From Chromatiales bacterium (GTDB lineage Bacteria > Pseudomonadota > Gammaproteobacteria > SZUA-152): a stretch of DNA of 33,866 nucleotides. This document shows, piece after piece, positions 16,331 to 22,171 of this stretch. The DNA lies in NCBI GenBank assembly GCA_026982475.1, contig JALSHB010000011.1, positions 1 through 33,866 on the forward strand. Direction: 5' to 3'. The translations under genes and the position numbers were made by a program. Below the pieces are notes generated by a model. It had not been told where the DNA came from and did not search any database. It saw only the letters and a program-made list of their open reading frames with translations. Every line of letters starts with the position of its first letter. Position 1 is the stretch's first letter.

Positions 16331-16945
16331 CTATACACCCGAAAGATTGTTTACGGCCTGTAGCGCGGCATTGGCGGCGGCATCGATATCGGCCTCCTTC
16401 CCGGCCAGTGTGAGTCTGCCGAACGCACCAACTGCACGGGCATCCACCAGGGTGATGTTGGCGGCCTTTTCGGCCTCATTGGCGGCATAAACGACGTAAC
16501 CCGCCGGCTCTGTCTCGAGAATAAACATGCTCTGACCCGGCAGGATCATCGACCCTCGGCGATCCTGCCGATTGATCAGAACGGCATGATCGGGGGTAAT
16601 CGAACGCACGGTCTCCTTCCAGGCAATGCGGCACGCCTGGCGTGATTCCAGCGTTGTTCCCAAGGCATTGAGGACACTGCTACCGGCCTCGATCACATCG
16701 CTCTGATCGCGGTGATGAAACACCATGGAACCAAATGCACGCTCGACTACCTGCAACCCAAGATGCACTCGGGTTGCTTTCAAGGCAACATCGGTGAGCC
16801 TGTGCACCGCCATCCCAGGAGAGATTTCCATCCACAGGCAGGCATTACCCGGCACCGGCAGAAAACCTTGCGAAGCGGTGCCCATATAGGTGGCCAGCTG
16901 CGGCTGCAGCGAGTCGATGTACACATAGGTTCTTAATTTGATCAT
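16331..16945 (-). CDS. csoS1D: Tandem-BMC shell protein CsoS1D
   Basis: A 204-residue protein with two BMC domains in one chain. The first runs through [26 protein letters not shown] and [13 protein letters not shown]; Glu68-Arg69 match the pore-gating Glu-Arg pair of CsoS1D. The second ([57 protein letters not shown]) is nearer the standard fold. CsoS1D forms pseudohexameric trimers that can stack and are thought to gate larger metabolites such as RuBP through the shell. It lies in the usual place downstream of mcdAB, separated from mcdB by 227 bp with no clear gene. Confidence 0.93.
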   Translation of the reverse strand: MIKLRTYVYIDSLQPQLATYMGTASQGFLPVPGNACLWMEISPGMAVHRLTDVALKATRVHLGLQVVERAFGSMVFHHRDQSDVIEAGSSVLNALGTTLESRQACRIAWKETVRSITPDHAVLINRQDRRGSMILPGQSMFILETEPAGYVVYAANEAEKAANITLVDARAVGAFGRLTLAGKEADIDAAANAALQAVNNLSGV

Positions 16946-17172
16946 GAAGGTTCTACGGCTTGTTTATCCACTAACCTTGGCGGTTCTGCCGCAGATTGTG
17001 GTTTCAACCTGGATCAGCCATTAGAGCCGGGTTGAAGCCTGCTGCACCTGTGAATTGTTCTCCGGCCCTGGACGGGATAAAGCTGACGCCACATGTATGC
17101 CGAGAGACGTGAAGAAGCGCTGCCAACAGCGGCCCGGTTACAACAGCGGGTTCGAATGCAAGACGAAGATGC

Positions 17173-17397
17173 TCAATCCGGCCACACACGCGGGCTTCGG
17201 TAAGCTGCGGCCTGGGTGGATTTTTTTTGCGTCGCCGAAGGCTTCGGCTTGACTGCGGTTTTCTTCGACCTTGAGACCTTCTTCGCCGGGGTGTCAGTCT
17301 CGGCCTTCCCCTGCGCAGCGGCTTTGGTGGCGACTCCCGCCTTGGTCTTGCGCATGGAGTTGACGAGCTTCTGTCGCGTCGCGTCCTTATCGGTCAT
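17173..17397 (-). CDS. mcdB: Carboxysome positioning protein McdB (alpha type)
   Basis: A 74-residue, very basic, low-complexity protein, probably largely disordered: MTDKDATRQKLVNSMRKTKAG followed by Ala/Lys/Ser/Thr-rich sequence and the C-terminus YRSPRVWPD. Small size, place directly after mcdA (11-bp overlap) and the C-terminal Trp fit alpha-type McdB, in which the conserved C-terminal Trp is needed for association with carboxysomes. McdB is the adaptor through which the McdA ATPase spreads carboxysomes over the nucleoid. GAGG precedes the ATG. Eight consecutive A residues in the coding strand (17228-17221) code for Lys-Lys just before the C-terminal motif. Confidence 0.85.
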   Translation of the reverse strand: MTDKDATRQKLVNSMRKTKAGVATKAAAQGKAETDTPAKKVSRSKKTAVKPKPSATQKKSTQAAAYRSPRVWPD

Positions 17398-18022
17398 GTG
17401 TCATTACCTCGCTGATCAATTGATCGAGTTCCGCTGCAGCAGCTGTACCGCGTCGGCCCATGTGAAAAACGCTTCTGCCCTCCAGCGCGCTGGCGCGGTA
17501 TACGGCACGACGTCTGATCGCCGTGGCCGCCACCCCTATCTCCAACTCCGCCAATGCATCGGGCATCAGGCGCGACAGGGTGGTACGCGCTTCGAGCTGG
17601 CTGATGACCAGCAATGCCGCCAGACCAGGGTTGACTTCGCGCGCTTGCTCAAGCGCCCGCTCCAAGTGCACCATCGCCCACAGATCGAGTGGTGAGGGCT
17701 GCACCGGGATCAGCGCAATATCGCCAGCCCGCAGCGCGGCATGTGCCTGCGGTGCCAGTATCGAGGGTGGACAGTCAATGATGATTCGGCGATGGCGCGC
17801 ACGCAGATCGACAACTTGCGCATCAAGATCGTCACTTGCTGCAAACACCGGAGGCAGCAACTCCGCGTAGTCACTGTTGGCATACCATTGCAAGGCAGAT
17901 CCCTGCGGATCGGCATCGATGATCGCCGTGGGCTCGGTGCGGGCGAAAGCGGCCGCAAGGTTCAGGCTAAGCGTGGTCTTGCCCACACCACCCTTGTTGC
18001 CAACCAGCACGATCACGGACAT
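17387..18022 (-). CDS. mcdA: ParA-type ATPase McdA
   Basis: A 211-residue ParA/MinD-family ATPase. The deviant Walker A motif, KGGVGKTTLSLNLA, is at about residues 9-22 with the signature Lys; IDADPQGSALQWY is the Walker A' region and IIIDCPPS is Walker B. The protein is short and lacks an N-terminal DNA-binding extension, as in other McdA proteins. The ATG at 18022 was chosen because the fold begins at once with SVIVLVGNKGG; a longer frame from 18124 would run into acRAF. It follows acRAF by 10 bp and overlaps mcdB by 11 bp. Its role is ATP-driven positioning of carboxysomes on the nucleoid. Confidence 0.92.
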   Translation of the reverse strand: MSVIVLVGNKGGVGKTTLSLNLAAAFARTEPTAIIDADPQGSALQWYANSDYAELLPPVFAASDDLDAQVVDLRARHRRIIIDCPPSILAPQAHAALRAGDIALIPVQPSPLDLWAMVHLERALEQAREVNPGLAALLVISQLEARTTLSRLMPDALAELEIGVAATAIRRRAVYRASALEGRSVFHMGRRGTAAAAELDQLISEVMTHDR

Positions 18023-18032
18023 GACGACAATC

Positions 18033-18296
18033 TCAGGGACCGGCGTTGGCGTTGTATAATGCGTCGAGCTGCTCGGCAAAATCCCGTTGCGCCGGCGCCA
18101 ACTCGTCAGCACCTTCCGCAACATGGATCGTGATGTTCACATAGTCACGGCCGAAACCCATGTCTGGATACAATCCCTCACGTTCCGATAGTTCTGCGGC
18201 ACGATCGAGAAAATCGCGCAAGGCTTCGTAATCCGCAAAGCCATAGCGCTTTTCCAGGCGATTGGGACGCTCGCGCTCTCGCCACTTTTCGTTCAT
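18033..18296 (-). CDS. acRAF: Alpha-carboxysome RuBisCO assembly factor acRAF (pterin dehydratase-like)
   Basis: An 87-residue protein of the pterin-4a-carbinolamine dehydratase fold: WRERERPNRLEKRYGFADYEALRDFLDRAAELSEREGLYPDMGFGRDYVNITIH. The active-site His-His-Pro pattern of true dehydratases is replaced (YPDMGFGRDYVNITIHV), as in the carboxysomal relatives, which act as RuBisCO assembly chaperones. GAGGAGC precedes the ATG. The place between the bacterioferritin-like gene and mcdA is the usual one in sulfur-oxidiser operons. Confidence 0.88.
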   Translation of the reverse strand: MNEKWRERERPNRLEKRYGFADYEALRDFLDRAAELSEREGLYPDMGFGRDYVNITIHVAEGADELAPAQRDFAEQLDALYNANAGP

Positions 18297-18305
18297 GAGT
18301 GCTCC

Positions 18306-18782
18306 TCAGAAAGTGGCTCGCTCCGCAGACACTGGGGCAACGGCACCTTCCAGTTCCTCGAGCCAGCGAGCATACTGTTCGACATGATGCCTCTCTTCCG
18401 CGAGAAGCGTCTCGAAAAACAAGCGATTGTCGTGGTCACCTGCATTGGCGCAATAACGGGTGGCATTGTCGTACAGCTGAACGATTTCTCTTTCAAAACT
18501 GTAATTTTGCAACAGCAATTCGCCCAACGTAGACCCCAGACGCACCGGCCTGAGCTGTGATGCATTGGGCGCAACACCAAGTGCCAACATGCGGGCAATA
18601 ATGCGATCCACATGTTCCAGCTCTTCACTGACTTCCTGATTCAGACGCCGCGCAGCAGCATCCAGCCCCCAGCTCGCAACCAGCCGCGCTTGAGTACTGT
18701 ACTGCTGCACCGCTGAAAACTCGAGGCTCAGCGCCCGTCCAAGATAACCGAGGACACGCCGATCAGCGCTGGTGTAGAGCAT
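18306..18782 (-). CDS. Bacterioferritin-like protein of the carboxysome operon
   Basis: A 158-residue four-helix ferritin-like protein. Candidate ferroxidase ligands are Glu21 (SLEFSAVQQY), Glu54 and His57 (EELEH), a Glu in SFERE (97 or 99) and Glu129/His132 (AEERHH). At the position of the heme-ligating Met of Escherichia coli Bfr there is Leu55, so heme binding is not expected. Similar genes sit at this place in many alpha-carboxysome operons, with unclear function; iron or redox handling around the carboxysome is speculation. It starts 15 bp after csoS1B and ends 9 bp before acRAF. Confidence 0.85.
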   Translation of the reverse strand: MLYTSADRRVLGYLGRALSLEFSAVQQYSTQARLVASWGLDAAARRLNQEVSEELEHVDRIIARMLALGVAPNASQLRPVRLGSTLGELLLQNYSFEREIVQLYDNATRYCANAGDHDNRLFFETLLAEERHHVEQYARWLEELEGAVAPVSAERATF

Positions 18783-18797
18783 GATGGCAAATCCCGA

Positions 18798-19118
18798 TTA
18801 ATTGGCGGTGCCTTTGCCTGCAAGGCCTGTCCCGCCTCCGAGCACAGGCTCCACCTCGCTGTGCGGACGAGCAATGATATGCGCGGCAATCAAGCCATCA
18901 CCCACCCGCTCGCAGGCATCTGCGCCAGCACGCACAGCTGCATTCACTGCGCCGGTCTCACCACGAACCAGGACGGTAACATAACCGCCGCCGACGAACT
19001 CGCGGCCGATAAGGTGCACTTCTGCTGCCTTGGTCATGGCGTCTGCCGCCTCGATTGCGGGCACCAGGCCGCGGGTCTCGATCATCCCCAGTGCAATGCC
19101 GTAGTTGTCGTTGGTCAT
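18798..19118 (-). CDS. csoS1B: Carboxysome shell hexamer protein CsoS1 (third copy, extended C-terminus)
   Basis: A 106-residue single-BMC protein, almost identical to the two upstream copies up to about residue 92 ([53 protein letters not shown]). It differs by His for Arg in AEVHLIG and Ser in HSEVEP, and by a longer tail, LGGGTGLAGKGTAN. Hexamers tile the shell facets. In Halothiobacillus the last of three csoS1 genes, csoS1B, is likewise the one with a C-terminal extension, so the symbol is assigned by position and tail. AGGAGAA precedes the ATG. Confidence 0.95.
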   Translation of the reverse strand: MTNDNYGIALGMIETRGLVPAIEAADAMTKAAEVHLIGREFVGGGYVTVLVRGETGAVNAAVRAGADACERVGDGLIAAHIIARPHSEVEPVLGGGTGLAGKGTAN

Positions 19119-19305
19119 GGCTTGATTCTCCTGTCGAATAAATTACGGGCTCGCAAAACAAGTCCCCGTCCTGAAACGTTTGAAACACCCGCTTGGCTGA
19201 CAAGGGTTCGAGACACGCATACACATCATGCTGTCTCTGCCCGGCACAGCCAGGGGAATTGGTTCAACGAGTTAAATAGCACCTGTCAAGCGAGTCCCGA
19301 ATGCC

Positions 19306-19620
19306 TTACTTGGAACCTGCTTTGGCAGCTTCACCAGAGGGCAGAACCGGCTCGACTTCACGATGAGGACGCGCGATGATGTGCGCGGCAATCAGGCCAT
19401 CACCCACCCGCTCACAGGCGTCCGCTCCGGCACGCACAGCAGCATTCACAGCGCCCGTTTCGCCACGTACCAGCACGGTAACATAACCACCGCCAACAAA
19501 TTCACGCCCAATGAGACGCACTTCGGCTGCCTTGGTCATGGCATCTGCCGCCTCGATTGCAGGCACCAGGCCACGCGTTTCAATCATGCCCAGTGCAATA
19601 CCGTAATTATCACTTGCCAT
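19306..19620 (-). CDS. csoS1A: Carboxysome shell hexamer protein CsoS1 (second copy)
   Basis: A 104-residue BMC protein; residues 1-91 are the same as in the first copy except for Ile in GLIAAHI, and the tail is PVLPSGEAAKAGSK. It carries the small-residue pore loop and the hexamer-edge segment [17 protein letters not shown]. The symbol follows the usual gene order and cannot be told apart from csoS1C by sequence alone. A ribosome-binding GGAGA lies upstream; 185 bp separate it from the third copy, more than between other genes of the operon. Confidence 0.94.
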   Translation of the reverse strand: MASDNYGIALGMIETRGLVPAIEAADAMTKAAEVRLIGREFVGGGYVTVLVRGETGAVNAAVRAGADACERVGDGLIAAHIIARPHREVEPVLPSGEAAKAGSK

Positions 19621-19696
19621 TGGATTTTTCTCCGTCGTTACTTAATTGTTAAATTGATAAATTGCTCAGCTGCGCGGTATAACGCATGCATATGCC

Positions 19697-19987
19697 TCAC
19701 TTGTTGTCAAGGATAGGCTCAACCTCACGGTGCGGACGGGCGATGATGTGTGCGGCAACCAGGCCATCACCCACCCGCTCACAAGCATCCGCACCTGCAC
19801 GCACAGCAGCATTCACCGCGCCTGTTTCGCCACGCACCAACACGGTAACATAACCGCCACCGACGAATTCGCGGCCGATAAGCCTCACTTCCGCTGCCTT
19901 GGTCATGGCGTCTGCCGCCTCGATTGCTGGCACCAGTCCACGCGTTTCAATCATGCCCAGTGCAATGCCGTAATTGTCGCTTGCCAT
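19697..19987 (-). CDS. csoS1C: Carboxysome shell hexamer protein CsoS1 (first copy, shortest)
   Basis: A 96-residue BMC protein ending [10 protein letters not shown], the shortest of the three copies. The BMC core ([55 protein letters not shown]) is nearly identical to that of the other two, which points to recent duplication or gene conversion. GGAGAGA lies eight bases before the ATG. It is the first csoS1 after the pentamer genes, matching the csoS1C position of Halothiobacillus. Confidence 0.94.
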   Translation of the reverse strand: MASDNYGIALGMIETRGLVPAIEAADAMTKAAEVRLIGREFVGGGYVTVLVRGETGAVNAAVRAGADACERVGDGLVAAHIIARPHREVEPILDNK

Positions 19988-20047
19988 CTTTATCTCTCCT
20001 ACTGACTCGGTTCTATCATTTAGTGAGTGTGAAACAACTGAAAATCT

Positions 20048-20323
20048 CTACTGCCCTGCCTGCTCATCGAAGCAGCCATCCAGGCTTCCTTCATCAATAA
20101 TGCCGCCGATGGTGAGATCGGTAAGTATCCCGAAATCGCCCGCGGCATAGCGCGCAGCCGAACCGCTTACGGTGAACACCCAATTCCCTTCATGGGCTCC
20201 CACCGGGTCGACGGCCACCAGACGTTTACCTTCCCGGTTACGCAACACCCGTAAACTGATCAACTTGAGGCCAGGTACGCGCTGTGTACACACAAGCGGC
20301 GCCTCGACCTGTAAGATCTCCAT
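20048..20323 (-). CDS. csoS4B: Carboxysome vertex pentamer protein CsoS4B
   Basis: A 91-residue BMV (EutN/CcmL-type) protein: MEILQVEAPLVCTQRVPGLKL, LVAVDPVGAHEGNWVFTVSGSAARYAAGD and DLTIGGIID are the standard strands. Pentamers close the twelve vertices of the shell. Its ATG shares one base with the csoS4A stop (TGATG), so the two are translationally coupled. The C-terminus, DEGSLDGCFDEQAGQ, is acidic. Confidence 0.95.
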   Translation of the reverse strand: MEILQVEAPLVCTQRVPGLKLISLRVLRNREGKRLVAVDPVGAHEGNWVFTVSGSAARYAAGDFGILTDLTIGGIIDEGSLDGCFDEQAGQ

Positions 20324-20595
20324 CAGCTCTCGGCCTCTTTCTCTGAATCCTCTTCCGGAGGCCAGTAGTCGATGATGCCAACGATGGTAAAATCGCTCGG
20401 GTATTCCTTACTGCCAGCAGCCTCGCGGGCTGCGGAACTGCCAACGCATAGCACCCAGTCTCCGGGGACGCAGCCAACACTGTCGACGGCAACCAAAAGC
20501 GAGCTGCCATCACGCACCACCTGCAAATGCTTGTGCTCAAGTGACTGGATACGATTGGTCGACACCAGAGGGCGCACAACCTGACAAATCTTCAT
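20323..20595 (-). CDS. csoS4A: Carboxysome vertex pentamer protein CsoS4A
   Basis: A 90-residue BMV protein: MKICQVVRPLVSTNRI, LVAVDSVGCVPGDWVLCVGSSAAREAAGS and DFTIVGIIDYW. The end EEDSEKEAES is strongly acidic. The ATG at 20595 overlaps the csoSCA stop (ATGA) and has AGGAAG upstream; a longer frame from 20634 would run into csoSCA. It forms vertex pentamers, with CsoS4B as the second paralogue. Confidence 0.95.
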   Translation of the reverse strand: MKICQVVRPLVSTNRIQSLEHKHLQVVRDGSSLLVAVDSVGCVPGDWVLCVGSSAAREAAGSKEYPSDFTIVGIIDYWPPEEDSEKEAES

Positions 20596-22145
20596 CCGTG
20601 GACTTCCTGTTTGGCCTGCGCATTGACCGAGCACGACAGCACCTCAATGCGACCGCCGATGTTGCAGTCACGGACCACCTGCAGGGTATGCAGCAAGCCT
20701 TTTTCGACCAGCTTTGCGTAACGCGTGGTCAAGGCATCCGTCACGCGGGCACAGTGTTTGACTGCTCGCTCACGTGCCCCCGGCACCTGGCCGTGGTAGT
20801 CATATCGCACCACCACCGGTATAGGAAGACCATGCGACACATTGAGCTTGGAAAAAATACCCACCCCGACATCGAGATCCTGCGTAGCCTCTTCAACGGT
20901 GTCGAGGTAGGCGAAATATGTCAGATTGCGCAACTGCACCTCCTCGAAACCAATGCCTGCACCGATAAAACGTTCGGCGTGCCCAATGTCGCCGTAGCGG
21001 TCACCGTGGAAAGCGCGCACGTAATCGATCTGCGAAATATTGTTGGCAATCAGCCGGGTAATCAGCTTCGCCATACCCGGGGCGACGTTGTCCGCCGTCG
21101 CGTAGACCCGCTCGGTAATACGCGCCTCTGCCTCGCAAGCCGACAGGCGCAGTGTCTCTTTACGCACGTCAGCGGCATCAAGAAAACGTTCAATGCCCAT
21201 GTCACCGTCTGCGTCAGGAACATGCACACGAATCACATCGGTATCCGTATCCAGTCCTATCAACAGCAGGTCGATAGAGGCGCCACAGCAAAAACTGTTT
21301 TCTATCGCCTGGCGGAAAGCACACAGCTGTTCAAGCGCACCCTGTGCGGCGCGGGTCGCATCGGACCCATGCGCTGCACAGCCCTGATTGTCAGGGTCGC
21401 CCGAGCTATAGTGATAGACCGCCACCTTGAGGTAGCGCGTCGGCATGTCACTCGCATTGGGGTGGCCTTCACGAAGGCGCAGCATCTCGGTCTCAACCCA
21501 TTTTTGAATACTGTCATCAACATCAAACATCGCGCCCGCGTAAGACTTGCGCCTTACCGCCCGGTATGGCAGCCGCAGCACATAGCGGATCACATGCGCA
21601 AGTCGACCATCAGCGCATGGCGAGACGTCGAGGGTGTGGAAGCCACAGTCCTGCAGAAAGGCGGAAAATGCCTGTTCTTCTTCCTCTGAGCCCAGCGGTG
21701 CTTCCGTAAAGAACTCGTCACAAAAACGGCGGTAGGTCTCGAACAGGCACCAGGCAAACAGACGGCGCATGTCGAGCTGGTCCACCCAGGCGTCTTCCAG
21801 AATCTCCCCAGGAAGACCAAAGCCCAACTGTTTGCGCGCAATGGCTTGCGCCTCTACCTCAAAGCCTTCCTCATGCTGTAGCGCGGATATCCGCTTCAAA
21901 GCCGGAACAATGGCATCGAAGGCAGCCTTCACAGAACGCTCATATTCAAACAGCCGATAATTCTCATCGACCTGCGTCAAGGCATGGACTTCATGCCTGC
22001 CCAGCTTTTGCGCAACGCCCGATTGTGCCGCCCCAGGCATGCCTCGCCTGGACGCGCTGGCACGACCACTGGGTTTGCCACCCGGCTGCACCACTGTTCG
22101 CGACCAGCAGAGCGAGCGCGAAGAATTACGACGTGAACTCAGCAT
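20592..22145 (-). CDS. csoSCA: Carboxysomal beta-type carbonic anhydrase CsoSCA
   Basis: A 517-residue protein, normal for CsoSCA. Residues 1-50 are basic and Ser/Gly-rich, the segment that in Halothiobacillus binds RuBisCO and brings the enzyme into the lumen. Zinc ligands are visible: Cys177 in SPCADGR with Asp179/Arg181 as the Asp-Arg pair, His245 in VYHYSS and Cys256 in NQGCAAHG; the spacings match the Halothiobacillus enzyme. The C-terminal half is the degenerate second domain. The enzyme turns bicarbonate into CO2 inside the shell. It starts 17 bp after csoS2 with no good ribosome-binding site, and its stop overlaps csoS4A. Confidence 0.96.
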   Translation of the reverse strand: MLSSRRNSSRSLCWSRTVVQPGGKPSGRASASRRGMPGAAQSGVAQKLGRHEVHALTQVDENYRLFEYERSVKAAFDAIVPALKRISALQHEEGFEVEAQAIARKQLGFGLPGEILEDAWVDQLDMRRLFAWCLFETYRRFCDEFFTEAPLGSEEEEQAFSAFLQDCGFHTLDVSPCADGRLAHVIRYVLRLPYRAVRRKSYAGAMFDVDDSIQKWVETEMLRLREGHPNASDMPTRYLKVAVYHYSSGDPDNQGCAAHGSDATRAAQGALEQLCAFRQAIENSFCCGASIDLLLIGLDTDTDVIRVHVPDADGDMGIERFLDAADVRKETLRLSACEAEARITERVYATADNVAPGMAKLITRLIANNISQIDYVRAFHGDRYGDIGHAERFIGAGIGFEEVQLRNLTYFAYLDTVEEATQDLDVGVGIFSKLNVSHGLPIPVVVRYDYHGQVPGARERAVKHCARVTDALTTRYAKLVEKGLLHTLQVVRDCNIGGRIEVLSCSVNAQAKQEVHG

Positions 22146-22156
22146 GACGACTTGGC

Positions 22157-22171
22157 CGGGGATCAGCCCCG
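22157..22171 (-). other. Small hairpin at the csoS2-csoSCA junction
   Basis: A stem with CGGGG and CCCCG around a five-base loop covers the csoS2 stop codon. The next gene starts 17 bp on without a clear Shine-Dalgarno. It may affect translation of csoSCA; low confidence. Confidence 0.3.

Noticed and set aside
17004-17189. Separate 61-codon gene after mcdB
   Set aside because: It overlaps the mcdB end and has no ribosome-binding site or family; kept only as the +1-frame extension in the slippage finding.
20541-21689. Plus-strand frame opposite csoSCA
   Set aside because: Antisense to a clear, conserved gene; composition is that of a shadow.
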